43,998 bases of DNA from Acidobacteriota bacterium (GCA_023265315.1 JAHFUA010000008.1:1-43998), one strand, 5' to 3'. Counted from the stretch's first letter, positions 7,718-18,143 are shown. Made by a program: numbers and translations. The notes: generated from the sequence alone by a model not told the origin.

Positions 7718-7760
7718 CTGCTAGCCACTGGCCGCTAGCTAGTAGCTGGAAGCCAGGAGC

Positions 7761-8312
7761 TTACATCAGCAGTTCGCTGGTGCGGCGGTAGATGGGATGT
7801 TGCATCTCCTGGAGTTCGTTCTTCACCAGGTTCAAGCCGTAGACGCAGCGCTCGAATTCCTGCGAGAGCCGCGCGAACAGCGGCGCCACCTTGGCGTACT
7901 CGAAGAACTCGAACTTGGAGACGATGTAGTAGCTCTCCTTGCCGGCCTTGATGAAGTCGATGAAGCCTTCCATCCGCTTGCGGCGCAGGCGGAAGCGGTT
8001 GATGCTCTCGGGGAACATCCCGGTGAAGAACAGGGTGTAGTCGCCGATATGTTTGCGCACCTGGCGCTCGCGGTCGAACGAAGGGGCGTCACCATAGATG
8101 GGGTCGGACTCGAGCAGCATCTCGCCGGCGTCGTCGAGCGGGCGGCCGGCGGCGTTGCGGATCTTGTAGAGCTGTTCGATTTCGCAGAACTCGGCGAGCA
8201 GGCTGGCTACGTACCCGCTCACCTCCTGACTGCGCAGGCCAACGCCTTGGGAGAAATTCCGGCTTACCAGCTCCAAAAACAGTTGCTGCAACGGATGCGA
8301 TTCCGGGATCAT
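7761..8312 (-). CDS. Conserved hypothetical protein, function unknown
   Basis: 183 residues, predicted soluble and mostly helical, with no signal peptide or membrane segment. Charged and aromatic residues are frequent (for example FDRERQVRKHIGDYTLFFTG and SKFEFFEYAKVAPLFARLS), and the codon composition is like the neighbours, so it looks like a real gene. No catalytic motif is recognised. A GTG at 8324 is in frame, but ATG 8312 has a GGAGGGG site just upstream. It converges on rsmD, whose stop is 43 bases away across another word-type repeat built on GCTAGC. Confidence 0.7.
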   Translation of the reverse strand: MIPESHPLQQLFLELVSRNFSQGVGLRSQEVSGYVASLLAEFCEIEQLYKIRNAAGRPLDDAGEMLLESDPIYGDAPSFDRERQVRKHIGDYTLFFTGMFPESINRFRLRRKRMEGFIDFIKAGKESYYIVSKFEFFEYAKVAPLFARLSQEFERCVYGLNLVKNELQEMQHPIYRRTSELLM

Positions 8313-8570
8313 CCACCCCTCCACACCCTGCGCATCAAAGGCCGTTGCGCGAGTGATACCCCAAGTTCATCGGCACGCGCAAGTGACAAATGCACTGCGC
8401 GCTGTGCCTTTGGTAACGCTGGCGCGCCGGCCGGTAACAGCGACCTCGCGCCGGCCACATACGAATTTGGATACCAGGAACCCGCTTCGGGGTTACCAGC
8501 GCGGGCGATCCGGGGCGGCAGATTGGCAGCCAACCTTTTCGACGGCTGACGAGCGGGAAAGAGAGGACAC

Positions 8571-8960
8571 ATGGCACGGCAGAACATCTCCAGCGGCACA
8601 CCCTGGGAACCGGTGGTGGGCTACTCGCGGGCGGTGCGAGCAGGCCCGTACGTGCACGTGGCGGGAACGACCGCCACCGGCCCGGACGGCACGATTGTGG
8701 GGCCCGGCGACGTGTACGCACAAGCGGTGCAGACGCTGCGCAACATCGAGGCTGCCCTGCGGAAAGCCGGCGCCAGCCTCACGGATGTGGTGCGCACCCG
8801 CATCTTGGTTACGGATATCAGCCAGTGGGAACAGGTCGGGCGAGCGCACGCCGAGTTCTTCCGCGAGATACGCCCGGCGACCTCGATGGTCCAGGTCAGC
8901 CGACTGATCTCGCCGGAGATGCTGGTGGAGATCGAAGCCGACGCTTACGTCGGAGATTGA
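8571..8960 (+). CDS. RidA (YjgF/YER057c/UK114) family protein without the canonical catalytic Arg
   Basis: 129 residues with the family fold: N-terminal [19 protein letters not shown], the [20 protein letters not shown] helix, [15 protein letters not shown], and the C-terminal signature ending [10 protein letters not shown]. True RidA enzymes hydrolyse reactive enamines/imines and have Arg in the P-A-R-S/T motif. Here the equivalent stretch reads [12 protein letters not shown], with Thr in place of that Arg. It therefore probably belongs to a Rid subgroup with another or unknown activity. A GAGAGG site lies 5 bases before the ATG. The 258-base gap upstream shows no gene, only an imperfect AACCC/GGGTT hairpin near 8480. 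Confidence 0.87.
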   Translation: MARQNISSGTPWEPVVGYSRAVRAGPYVHVAGTTATGPDGTIVGPGDVYAQAVQTLRNIEAALRKAGASLTDVVRTRILVTDISQWEQVGRAHAEFFREIRPATSMVQVSRLISPEMLVEIEADAYVGD

Positions 8961-9054
8961 GTCATGGAATCGTGCTCAAGGTTTTGCCAATCGGCGGCAA
9001 CAGTTTTTTTCCGCATTGGAGAGACTAACCCCGGCGAGAAGCCGCGCATCTAGC

Positions 9055-9082
9055 TTGACACGGAGGGCAGGCGGCAGATAAT
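9055..9082 (+). promoter_or_regulatory. Sigma-70-type promoter of the CBS-domain gene
   Basis: TTGACA (9055-9060) and GATAAT (9077-9082) are separated by 16 bases, about 40 bases before the start codon. This is one of the best-matching promoters in the window. Confidence 0.65.
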
Positions 9083-9121
9083 ACCCACTCCACCGGGGAA
9101 CCGCGAGAGGGAGGCAACGAC

Positions 9122-9559
9122 ATGGGAATCCTTAAGTTATGTGATGAGAAGCCGCCCACCGTAGGGCTGGAAGCGACGGTTGCCGAGGCCATCCAGGTGA
9201 TGCTGGACAAGAGCGTGGGCGGCGTGGCCGTGGTCGACGGCGAGCAGCGTGTGGCGGGCATTTTCACCGAACGCGACGTGCTGAAGAAGCTGGCGCTGAG
9301 CGGCCTGGACCCGCAGCAGACCCCGGTCCGGCACCTGATGACCGCGCCGGTGGACATGGCGACGGTGGAGACCACTCCGGGGGAGGCCTTCGAAGAGATG
9401 GTGTCCCGCCATTACCGCCACCTGCCCATCGTGGACAAGGACGGGCGGCTGCTGGGCCTGCTCTCCATCCGTCACCTGCTGCAATGGCGTTTGGACGAGC
9501 TGAGCCAGCAACTGGATTCCATGGAGCAGTACGTTTCCAACGACGCACCCGGAGGATGA
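9122..9559 (+). CDS. Two-CBS-domain protein
   Basis: 145 residues consisting almost only of a CBS pair (Bateman module). CBS1 runs from about residue 12 (PPTVGLEATVAEAIQVMLDK, VAVVDGEQRVAGIFTERDVL). CBS2 runs from about residue 72 (VRHLMTAPVDMATVETTPGE, YRHLPIVDKDGRLLGLLSIR). Such modules sense adenosine nucleotides or SAM; no effector domain is fused. A GAGGGAGG site precedes the ATG. It converges on purH. The partner protein is unknown. Confidence 0.88.
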   Translation: MGILKLCDEKPPTVGLEATVAEAIQVMLDKSVGGVAVVDGEQRVAGIFTERDVLKKLALSGLDPQQTPVRHLMTAPVDMATVETTPGEAFEEMVSRHYRHLPIVDKDGRLLGLLSIRHLLQWRLDELSQQLDSMEQYVSNDAPGG

Positions 9560-9590
9560 AGCAGGCTGTGGGCGTCGCACCGCCGGCTGC

Positions 9591-11150
9591 TCAATGCCGG
9601 AAGTGCCGCACCCCGGTGAACACCATGGCCAGACCCAGGCGGTCGGCGGCGGCGATGGCCTCCTGGTCGCGCACTGAACCTCCCGGCTGAATGATGGCGG
9701 TCGCGCCAGCCTTGGCGATCTCCTCGACGCCGTCCGGGAAGGGGAAGAAGGCGTCGGAGGCGGCCACCGTCCCTTGGACCGGCAGGTGAGCGTGCATGGC
9801 GCCGATCTTCGCCGAGAACACACGGCTCATCTGCCCCGCCCCCACACCGACTGATTGCCCGTCCCGCGCGTAGAGGATGGCATTTGACTTGACGTGTTTG
9901 CAGATTTTCCAGGCGAACAGCAGCGCGCGCATTTCTTCTGCGGTGGGAGCGCGCTTGCTGACCACCTTCAGGTCGGATTCCTTGAGCTGGTGAACGTCGT
10001 CATCCTGCACCAGCAGGCCGCCGGAAACGCTCTTGTACACCCACTTCTTCGGTGCAGCGGTCACCTCAACCAGGCGCAGATTCTTCTTGGCGGCAAAGCG
10101 CTCGCGCGCGGCGGCATCGAAGCCGGGTGCGGCGATGGCTTCGACGAAGAGCTTGGCCATCTCCTCGGCCGCGGCGCCGTCGATTAGGCGGTTGACGCCG
10201 ATCACGCCTCCGAAGGCCGACACCGGGTCGGCTTCATACGCCTTCTTGTAGGCTTCGAGCAGGTCTTTGCCGGTCGCCGTTCCGCAAGGATTGGTGTGCT
10301 TGATGATGGCGCACACCGGCTCGGTGAACTCCTGCGCCAGGTCCCACGCCGCTTGCAGGTCCACGATGTTGTTGTAGGAAAGCTCCTTGCCCTGGAGCTG
10401 GCGTCCGTTGGCCACGCCCTTGCCGCTGCCGTCGGAGTACATGGCCGCTTTCTGGTGCGGATTTTCGCCGTAGCGCAGGTCCATGGTTTTTTCGAAGCGC
10501 AGGCGGAGAGTCTGCGGGAAGCCGGCCTCGGGATGCAGCTCGAAGCCGCGGCCGTTCTTGCCCACGCGCTCCAGCGTGGAGGCGATGGCCGAGTCGTAGG
10601 CCGAAGTAGTGGCAAAGGCCCTCTGCGCCAGCCGCCAGCGGGTCTCGACCGCAAGCTCGCCGCCGGATTTCTTCATCTCGTCGATGATCGCGGCATAGTC
10701 CACGGGCGAGGTCACCACGGCGACGTCGCGGAAATTCTTAGCGGCGGAGCGGATCATGGACGGCCCGCCAATGTCGATGTTCTCGATCAGCTCGTCGAAT
10801 TCCACGCCCGGCTTGGCCGCGGTCTTCTCGAAGGCGTACAGGTTCACCACCACCATGTCGATGGGCTGGATGCCGTGCTCGGCCACGGCGGCGCGGTGGG
10901 CCGGGTTCCCGCGCACGTGCAGGATGCCGCCGTGCACCTTGGGATGCAGCGTCTTCACGCGCCCGTCCAGCATCTCGGGGAACCCGGTGAGTTCGGAGAT
11001 GTCACGCACCGCCACGCCGGAATCGCGCAGCAGCTTGGCGGTGCCGCCGGTGGAGTACAGCTCGACATTGAGTTGGGCCAGTTGGTGGGCGAACTCCGCC
11101 ACGCCGGTCTTGTCCGTTACGCTCAGGATGGCTCGCTGAATCTTTGACAC
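9591..11150 (-). CDS. purH: Bifunctional AICAR formyltransferase / IMP cyclohydrolase
   Basis: 519 residues catalysing the last two steps of IMP synthesis. The N-terminal IMP cyclohydrolase domain (to about residue 190) shows AILSVTDKTGVAEFA, STGGTAKLLRDSG and GRVKTLHPKVHGGIL. The C-terminal formyltransferase shows KTMDLRYGENPHQKAA, the catalytic Lys-His in AIIKHTNPCGTA, and ends QEAIAAADRLGLAMVFTG. The start is GTG, with AGAGAGG about 6 bases upstream and a TATAAA -10-like box at 11162-11167. A triple GTACC word repeat lies just upstream. No other purine gene is nearby. Confidence 0.96.
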   Translation of the reverse strand: MSKIQRAILSVTDKTGVAEFAHQLAQLNVELYSTGGTAKLLRDSGVAVRDISELTGFPEMLDGRVKTLHPKVHGGILHVRGNPAHRAAVAEHGIQPIDMVVVNLYAFEKTAAKPGVEFDELIENIDIGGPSMIRSAAKNFRDVAVVTSPVDYAAIIDEMKKSGGELAVETRWRLAQRAFATTSAYDSAIASTLERVGKNGRGFELHPEAGFPQTLRLRFEKTMDLRYGENPHQKAAMYSDGSGKGVANGRQLQGKELSYNNIVDLQAAWDLAQEFTEPVCAIIKHTNPCGTATGKDLLEAYKKAYEADPVSAFGGVIGVNRLIDGAAAEEMAKLFVEAIAAPGFDAAARERFAAKKNLRLVEVTAAPKKWVYKSVSGGLLVQDDDVHQLKESDLKVVSKRAPTAEEMRALLFAWKICKHVKSNAILYARDGQSVGVGAGQMSRVFSAKIGAMHAHLPVQGTVAASDAFFPFPDGVEEIAKAGATAIIQPGGSVRDQEAIAAADRLGLAMVFTGVRHFRH

Positions 11151-11389
11151 AATGACCTCTCTTTATAAGTACCAAGTACCGAGTACCGGGTGATAAGTTG
11201 GTGCGTTGCTGTGTATCGTTGCAAAAAATCCGTCTTGTGGAAGGGCACAGCTTCAGAGCCTGTGTGAGAACGCCGACCGGACAAGGTCTGGGGGCGCTCC
11301 CGTTGGGGTTGCCGCCGCTGCAAGGCATGGAAATTCTGGTTGGTGTAAGAACCCGAGTCGGCCCCGGCTTCACTGATGGCCACGCCGCG

Positions 11390-11541
11390 GCCGCCCTGGT
11401 CCGCGGCGTCGCAGCCCTGCTGCCACCGCCGCACCTGCCGCTTGTAGGCGGCCAGTTGCCGCGCAGTCGCCGCTCCCGGTCCATCTTCTGATAACTGGGG
11501 TTGGCCTTCAGCTTGGTCGAGTCGCTGGCCACCGTCCCCAG
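11390..11541 (-). pseudogene. Decayed transposase fragment, IS1182-like
   Basis: The purH-accC gap (11151-11641) has no intact gene. Two minus-strand stretches in different frames look like one protein broken by a frameshift near 11460. They are LGTVASDSTKLKANPSYQKM (11541 down to about 11482), which resembles the DGTKxKANAS strand of IS1182-type DDE transposases, and QLAAYKRQVRRWQQGCDAAD (from 11458), which resembles the charged helical spacer that follows. Neither the upstream DUF772-like part nor the remaining catalytic acids are visible, and no terminal repeats were found. The assignment is by motif resemblance only. Confidence 0.45.
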
Positions 11542-11599
11542 ACTGCCGCATCCCACGCCGCTCCGCCACCACCAGCCCCCATTCACTGGAAATCCGAAC

Positions 11600-11619
11600 G
11601 GCACGGCTGACGCCGTGCC
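11600..11619. repeat. REP-like 8-4-8 palindrome (GGCACGGC family)
   Basis: GGCACGGC-TGAC-GCCGTGCC forms a perfect stem-loop between the transposase remnant and accC. It is one of ten members of this palindrome family in the window. Confidence 0.75.
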
Positions 11620-11641
11620 CTCCCGCACTTTTTGCCGTCCC

Positions 11642-13003
<1,362 letters not shown>

Positions 13004-13017
13004 GGAAAAGGAGCGCG

Positions 13018-13515
13018 CTACGACTGCGGCCGGATCAGGAACAGCACCTGCCCGTACTCCACCGGCTGCGCGTTGTTCACCAGCCGCTTGACGATCTCGC
13101 CGCTGACATCGGACTCGATCTCGTTCATCAGCTTCATGGCCTCAATGATGCAAAGCACCTGCCCCGCCTGCACCACGTCGCCCACCTTGACGAAGGGCAG
13201 GGCGCCCGGAGATGGCGCCTCGTAGAACGTCCCCACGATGGGCGACTTGACCTCATGCAGTCCCGTCTCCTCAGCCGCCGGCTTCCCATGCGCGGGTGGG
13301 GCCGGCGCGGGGGTTGGCAGCACCGGGGGATACTCGGCCGGCAGCGTGGATGGCGCGGGCGCCACGTGCACGTAGCGGGTCTCCGCCGGCGCGGTCGCAT
13401 GCGCTTCCACGGCGCGCTTGATCCGCACCTTGACGTCGCCGCGTTCCAATTCGAACTCGGCAATGTCCTTCTCGATTAAGAACTCGATGAGTTCCTTCAG
13501 CTCTTTTTGGTTCAT
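13018..13515 (-). CDS. accB: Acetyl-CoA carboxylase, biotin carboxyl carrier protein
   Basis: 165 residues. The N-terminal [23 protein letters not shown] helix pair is followed by an Ala/Pro-rich linker (about residues 45-85) and the biotinyl domain. The lysine to be biotinylated is in [14 protein letters not shown], preceded by [19 protein letters not shown]. It carries carboxybiotin between AccC and the carboxyltransferase. It sits between pepP and accC; the efp gene often found between pepP and accB is absent. Confidence 0.96.
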   Translation of the reverse strand: MNQKELKELIEFLIEKDIAEFELERGDVKVRIKRAVEAHATAPAETRYVHVAPAPSTLPAEYPPVLPTPAPAPPAHGKPAAEETGLHEVKSPIVGTFYEAPSPGALPFVKVGDVVQAGQVLCIIEAMKLMNEIESDVSGEIVKRLVNNAQPVEYGQVLFLIRPQS

Positions 13516-13539
13516 GAGCAGACGACAGGGCCGCTTTTC

Positions 13540-14616
13540 TTACACGGCGAGGAGTTCCTTGGTGGTGGGTGTCAGCACCTCGCACGAGGCTGTGGTGACG
13601 ACGACCATATCCTCGATGCGGACCCCGCCGTAGCCGGGAACATAAACGCCGGGCTCGATGGTAATCACCATCCCCGGCCGCAGAACTGCCTGCTGCCCAC
13701 GGGCGATGCGCGGAGGTTCGTGGATCTCCAGCCCCACACCGTGCCCGGTGGAATGCATGAAGTAGCGGGCCAGGCGCGCGCGCCGCAGCACCGAGCGCGC
13801 CGCCCCGTCCACTTCACTCACCTTCCTGCCGGGCCGCACGGCCTCGATGGCAGCCTGTTGCGCGTCCCGCACCGCCTGATACAGCCTGCGGACCTCCGCC
13901 GTGGGCTTACCCACGTACACGGTGCGGGTCATGTCCGAACAATAACCGGCGAGTATAACACCGAAGTCGAGCACCACGAATCCGCGCCGGGGAATGGGTT
14001 GCGCCGAAGCCCGCCCGTGCGGCAAAGCCGAGCGCGGCCCAGCCGCCACGATGGTTTCGAATGCCATGCCGTCGGCGCCGGCCTGGCGCGCGGCGTACTC
14101 CAGCTCGGCCGCCACGGCCTGCTCCGGCACGCCGGGACGGATGGCGGCGACGGCTTTGTCAAATAGGCCTGACGCCAATCGCACCGCGGTGCGGATGCGG
14201 TCCACCTCAGCCGGCTCCTTGACCATCCTGTACTCTTCCACCAGCCCCTGCGTGGGGCGCAGGCGCGCCCGCGAACGCAAGGTGCGCGCCACCTGCGCTT
14301 CCGCCGCCACGCTCATGTGCTCGCTTTCCAGGCCGACGGTCTTGACCCTGGAATCGGCGATGGCGCGGGCGGCGGCATCCAAAATCGGGCTCTTGGGCAC
14401 AATCACCCGCGCACCTTGGACTTCGGCCCGCGCCTGCTCGCGGTAACGCCCGTCAGTGAAGAGCGTGAACCTGCCGTTGGCGACCAGCAGCACGCACGCG
14501 CTTCCCGTGAACCCGCACAGGTAGCGAACGTTGGGTAAGTGCGTCACCAGCAGCGCCTGGAGACGGCGGGCGCCGAGCACCTGCGTCACTCGGCGCTGGC
14601 GCCCGCGGTAGTCCAT
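13540..14616 (-). CDS. pepP: M24 family metallopeptidase, Xaa-Pro aminopeptidase type
   Basis: 358 residues; cleaves N-terminal residues before proline. A creatinase-type N-domain (LLVTHLPNVRYLCGFTGSA) is followed by the pita-bread domain. All five metal ligands are visible: Asp in VVLDFGVILAGYCSDMTRTV (two Asp), His in STGHGVGLEIHEPP, and Glu in TIEPGVYVPGYGGVRIED (two Glu). ATG 14640 is also in frame, but the extra eight residues come from repeat DNA (GATCGGGGCATCGGGTGATT words), so ATG 14616 is preferred. It probably heads the pepP-accB-accC operon. Confidence 0.9.
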   Translation of the reverse strand: MDYRGRQRRVTQVLGARRLQALLVTHLPNVRYLCGFTGSACVLLVANGRFTLFTDGRYREQARAEVQGARVIVPKSPILDAAARAIADSRVKTVGLESEHMSVAAEAQVARTLRSRARLRPTQGLVEEYRMVKEPAEVDRIRTAVRLASGLFDKAVAAIRPGVPEQAVAAELEYAARQAGADGMAFETIVAAGPRSALPHGRASAQPIPRRGFVVLDFGVILAGYCSDMTRTVYVGKPTAEVRRLYQAVRDAQQAAIEAVRPGRKVSEVDGAARSVLRRARLARYFMHSTGHGVGLEIHEPPRIARGQQAVLRPGMVITIEPGVYVPGYGGVRIEDMVVVTTASCEVLTPTTKELLAV

Positions 14617-14617
14617 G

Positions 14618-14658
14618 ACATCATCGGGTGATCGGGGCATCGGGTGATTGGGTCATCG
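14618..14658. repeat. Word-type direct repeat upstream of pepP
   Basis: Repeated variants of the word CATCGGGTGAT (ATCGGGTGATCGGGGCATCG, then GGTGATTGGGTCATCG) lie between the pepP start and its -10-like box. They are in one orientation only, unlike the inverted examples elsewhere. Confidence 0.45.
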
Positions 14659-14666
14659 CAGTGCCG

Positions 14667-14672
14667 ATTGTA
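14667..14672 (-). promoter_or_regulatory. -10 box TACAAT upstream of pepP
   Basis: TACAAT on the minus strand, with transcription predicted near 14660. No -35 is recognised. The same hexamer stands upstream of serA, mreB and the PHP phosphatase gene. Confidence 0.35.
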
Positions 14673-14694
14673 AATGGACGGGGCTCGCCTCCGA

Positions 14695-14722
14695 CAGAAA
14701 GCCCCCGGTGGTTGCCGGGGGC
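14695..14722 (-). terminator. Terminator of the pil operon
   Basis: On the minus strand GCCCCCGG and CCGGGGGC form an 8-bp stem around a 6-base loop, followed by TTTCT. It lies about 30 bases past the pilQ stop codon. Confidence 0.65.
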
Positions 14723-14754
14723 CGTCGGTTGGTCGTCCGGTTGTAGCTGGTTGA

Positions 14755-17355
14755 CTACGTCTGGATGATCTTGGGGGTGATGAAGAAGAACAGCTCCTGC
14801 GTCTCGGTGGAGACCGCCCGGTGCTTGAACAGATTGCCCAGCGCCGGGATGGAGCCCAGCAGCGGCACCTGGCTGATGGATACCGAGTTCTTGGTCGAGA
14901 TGACGCCCCCGATAACCACGGTTCCGCCGTCGGTGACCAGTACCTGGGTCAACGCCTGCTGCGTCAGCAAAGCAGGGTTGCCGTTGACCTGTTGCGAGAA
15001 GTCCGGCGTAGTGTTCTCCACATCCACGTTCAGGAAGATGGTGTTTTCCACCGTGATCTGCGGCGTGACGGTCAGGCGCAGGAACGCGTCTATATAGGTT
15101 GTGGTCGGCGGTCCGTTCAACTGGGCCTGGGTGACGACCGGGATGCGGACACCCTGCCTGACGACTGCCTGGATGTTGTTCTGAGTGATGATGCGCGGCC
15201 GCGAGAGGACCTTCAACAGACCACGCGATTCTGCCGCCGTGAGCACCACATCCAACCGATAGTTGGAGCCCAGGTTTACGAGGGAGAAGCCGCTGGTCGG
15301 ACCCGTGGCCGGCAGGTTGCTGAACAGCGGAATGCTGCTACCGCTGGACGAGACAATGTACGGCGGTGGAGGCGCGCCCGTGGGCGGCGTCACCACGATG
15401 GGGCTGGTCCCCGCGGCGGGCGCTCCACCGACCGCCGTGCTCTTACCGTTGCCCCAGGCGAAGCCGAGCTGCGTGCCGATGTCGCGCGCAAAGTTGCGCG
15501 TGGCCGCCACCACCCGGGCTTCGATCTCCACCTCCGGCGTCTTGCGGTCCAGTTGCGTCAGCAGGCGGTCGATCCCGGAAAAGACCTGCGGGATATCCAT
15601 GATGATGAGCGCGTTGGTGCGGTCGTCGGAAACGATCTCGCCGCGCTTGGAGAGGAACTTCTTGATGGTGGGGACCACGTCCTTGGAGTGCGCATAGCTC
15701 AGGAATCGCGTGACCGTGATCCTTTGCGCGGCCAGCGCCTGGGCCTCCACCTGCGCGGTGCGCGACTCGGCTTCGTGTTTCAGCGTGTCGACGGTGGCGA
15801 TGCGCAGCACGTTGCCGTCGAGCTCACGCTCCAAGCCGTTGTTCTTCAGCACAATGTCCAGCGCCTGGTCCCAGGGCACGTCGTCCAGCACCAGGGTGAG
15901 GGTGCCGTGGACGTTGGGATCGAGTACCACGTTCAAGCCGCTGATCTCATGGATCAGGCGGAAGAAGTCCTTCAAATCGACGTCCTTCAGGTTCACCGAG
16001 ATAGGCTCACCCGTATATTTGGGCTTGCCAGTCATCGACATTTGCGGCGGCGCTGCGGGGTGCTGCGCCGCGCTGACGGGGGTGGCCGCATGCAGGCTGG
16101 CGCTGGCTCCAGGCAAAGCCGGAGCGTTGGACAAGGCCACCTCGGTCTTGCCGCCAGCGAACTTGGAAGCTGCGTCGGCGGCGCGGGCAGCCGGCTCGCC
16201 GGCCTCCGTCTTGGGTTGGTAGGTTGGCTGCAGCACCACAAATTCCTGCGCAGCCGCGGGCGCCGGCTGGCTTGCGGCCGCTGGATTGGCCGGAGGCACG
16301 GAGCGGGCCACTTCTTTCACCGGCTCGCCAAGGGCGGCAGCGGCCGCACTCGCGGGTTGGGGAGCGCTGTCCTGCTCAACGGCTGGTGACGCAATCGCTG
16401 GGGCCTTGGGAAGCACAGGCATGGTCTGCGCCGCAGCCGGCGGGACCGGAGGCGCGCCCAGGCTTGCCACCTGGGAGGGAGCGTGCAGTTTCACCCGCAA
16501 TCCACTCGGCGAAGGAACCAGCTCATAATCGCGAGGCGCTTCCAGATCCACGACTACCCGCGTCACAGGAGGATTGACCTGGTACAGGGCCATGCGCACA
16601 GCTTTGACGTCGTCGCTCTTGACCGGCACCTGCACCGGGCGAAGCGTGCGGGCGTTCTCCAGATCGACGACGATGCGGTCAGGATCGGCGATCCTGGTCA
16701 CTGTCGGCTTGAGCACACCGTTGCTGCGAATCTCCAGCTCGATGCCCTGGCGGCCGTGAATCACATTGACGCTGCGCACCCACACCGGCTGGTTCAGCTT
16801 CGCGGCCTGATGCGAAGTGACCTCCATCGTTTCCCCGGACGCTGCCCCCTGCACGGCCTGGCTGGCAGGCGGAGCCACCGCAGTGGCGTGCTTCGGCGCC
16901 GCGGTCGGCGCACCTGACGTCGCCGGCGCCGCAGGAGCCGCGTTCGCCGCTGCGGCCGGTGTTTCCGCCGCGGTCACGCGCACTTCCAGCGCGCCTTTAT
17001 CCTGATTGAACGTAACGAAGGGAGCGCCCCTCAGGGTCAATTCCACGCGCGCGACGTCGGTTCCACCCGTGCCCTGGAACGACTCCACGCGGTAGGCCGC
17101 CACACCGGGGCCCGGCACCGACTGGCTCTGTCCTTCCAGCACGCCGGCGGAGACTCCGGGCAGATCGACCAGCAGCAGATTGTCGGAAGGCCGATACTCC
17201 GTGTGGGTGAAGGCGCCGCTGGCGCGGATGGTGATGGTGGTGGTGGCGTCCTGGGTGCTGATGCTGACCGCGGTCAGTTGCGGCCCCGCGGCCGCCGCCA
17301 TCGTCGACAGCACCAGCGCCATCAGGAAAATTCCCAGCAGTTGCTTTCCCCTCAT
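14755..17355 (-). CDS. pilQ: Type IV pilus secretin
   Basis: 866 residues forming the outer-membrane gate for type IV pili. A signal peptide (MRGKQLLGIFLMALVLSTMA) is followed by two AMIN-type beta domains (about residues 25-290), a long Ala/Pro-rich linker, the secretin short N-terminal domain (ISVNLKDVDLKDFFRLIHEI, NVVLDPNVHGTLTLVLDDVP) and NolW-like domain. The C-terminal secretin beta-barrel contains VEIEARVVAATRNFARDIG and QALTQVLVTDGGTVVIGGVI. ATG 17355 is chosen because it begins the signal peptide and has GGGGAGA upstream; the in-frame ATG at 17457 would bury it. It is the last gene of the pil operon. Confidence 0.95.
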   Translation of the reverse strand: MRGKQLLGIFLMALVLSTMAAAAGPQLTAVSISTQDATTTITIRASGAFTHTEYRPSDNLLLVDLPGVSAGVLEGQSQSVPGPGVAAYRVESFQGTGGTDVARVELTLRGAPFVTFNQDKGALEVRVTAAETPAAAANAAPAAPATSGAPTAAPKHATAVAPPASQAVQGAASGETMEVTSHQAAKLNQPVWVRSVNVIHGRQGIELEIRSNGVLKPTVTRIADPDRIVVDLENARTLRPVQVPVKSDDVKAVRMALYQVNPPVTRVVVDLEAPRDYELVPSPSGLRVKLHAPSQVASLGAPPVPPAAAQTMPVLPKAPAIASPAVEQDSAPQPASAAAAALGEPVKEVARSVPPANPAAASQPAPAAAQEFVVLQPTYQPKTEAGEPAARAADAASKFAGGKTEVALSNAPALPGASASLHAATPVSAAQHPAAPPQMSMTGKPKYTGEPISVNLKDVDLKDFFRLIHEISGLNVVLDPNVHGTLTLVLDDVPWDQALDIVLKNNGLERELDGNVLRIATVDTLKHEAESRTAQVEAQALAAQRITVTRFLSYAHSKDVVPTIKKFLSKRGEIVSDDRTNALIIMDIPQVFSGIDRLLTQLDRKTPEVEIEARVVAATRNFARDIGTQLGFAWGNGKSTAVGGAPAAGTSPIVVTPPTGAPPPPYIVSSSGSSIPLFSNLPATGPTSGFSLVNLGSNYRLDVVLTAAESRGLLKVLSRPRIITQNNIQAVVRQGVRIPVVTQAQLNGPPTTTYIDAFLRLTVTPQITVENTIFLNVDVENTTPDFSQQVNGNPALLTQQALTQVLVTDGGTVVIGGVISTKNSVSISQVPLLGSIPALGNLFKHRAVSTETQELFFFITPKIIQT

Positions 17356-17487
17356 CTTGTGTCTCCCCGTCCCGCCTTCCGCGGGATGTGCGGCAACCTG
17401 ACCCCTGCCGCTGAGGTTGACCCTCTTGGGTTCTTCTGTTGGCGGCGAGGCCGCCATTCGCCGCTTGCACCCCTGCGCGCCCCATCA

Positions 17488-17518
17488 CCCCAACGAGCCA
17501 AATACGGGCTCGCTGGGG
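17488..17518 (-). other. Hairpin between pilP and pilQ
   Basis: CCCCAGCGAGCC and GGCTCGTTGGGG (minus strand) pair with one A-C mismatch around a 7-base loop, inside the 198-base pilP-pilQ gap. No U-run follows, so it may be a processing or stabilising site. Confidence 0.4.
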
Positions 17519-17553
17519 ACCCCTGATCACAGGCGCGCCGGGGCCCCCCGCCG

Positions 17554-18132
17554 TTACGCCGACGAGGGTGTAACCTTCTTCACCACTTCCCGTGTAGCCT
17601 GGCGCCCGATGCGGTCCACCGTCTTCTCCTTGAAGACCACGGAGTCGCCGGTGATGCGCACCACGTATCCGTTGAACACCGGGTCGTTCTCGCGCAGGAA
17701 GTAAGCCTTGTTAATCGGATTGGCGACCACCGCGATCATGCCGGTCGCGGTCTTGACCACGCCCCGCAGCACCAACTGATCGATCACCAGGCAGCGCTTG
17801 CCGCTGGAACAGTTACTCGGCGGCAGCGCCACCCCAGTCGCGGTGGAAATGGGGCTGAGGAAGGGATCGCGCTTGCCCAGACCGGGTTTGCGTTGCGGGC
17901 GCGCCTCGTCTTCAGCCGCCGTCTTGTCACTGGCGTCGTAGCTGCTGTTGGCGGTGATAGGACGAGGCGCCGGAGCGCTCGTCACCTCGACGCGGGCAGG
18001 CGGCGGGGCGGCTTGCGCTGCCGCCGGCCTCTGGCCGCCCAGGATCTGCCGCACGTTGGCGGGCGTGTCCACACGCTGCCCGCAGGCTCCGCAGCTTGCC
18101 ATCACCACGATGAAAAGTGTTTTCTTGACCAT
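17554..18132 (-). CDS. pilP: Type IV pilus assembly lipoprotein PilP
   Basis: 192 residues. The N-terminus has a lipoprotein-like signal (MVKKTLFIVVMASCGACG, probable lipid-modified Cys14), then a Pro/Ala-rich linker. The folded C-terminal part (LVLRGVVKTATGMIAVVANP, YFLRENDPVFNGYVVRITGD) matches the PilP beta domain that links the PilNO inner-membrane platform to PilQ. Overall similarity is modest and the call leans on gene order. It lies 11 bases after pilO. Confidence 0.82.
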   Translation of the reverse strand: MVKKTLFIVVMASCGACGQRVDTPANVRQILGGQRPAAAQAAPPPARVEVTSAPAPRPITANSSYDASDKTAAEDEARPQRKPGLGKRDPFLSPISTATGVALPPSNCSSGKRCLVIDQLVLRGVVKTATGMIAVVANPINKAYFLRENDPVFNGYVVRITGDSVVFKEKTVDRIGRQATREVVKKVTPSSA

Positions 18133-18143
18133 GGCCGTTTTTC

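Noticed and set aside
11123-11572. 149-codon minus-strand frame between purH and accC taken as an intact gene
   Set aside because: Only its middle part resembles a transposase, the matching upstream part is in another frame, and the end is repeat DNA that runs into purH; treated as a decayed fragment.
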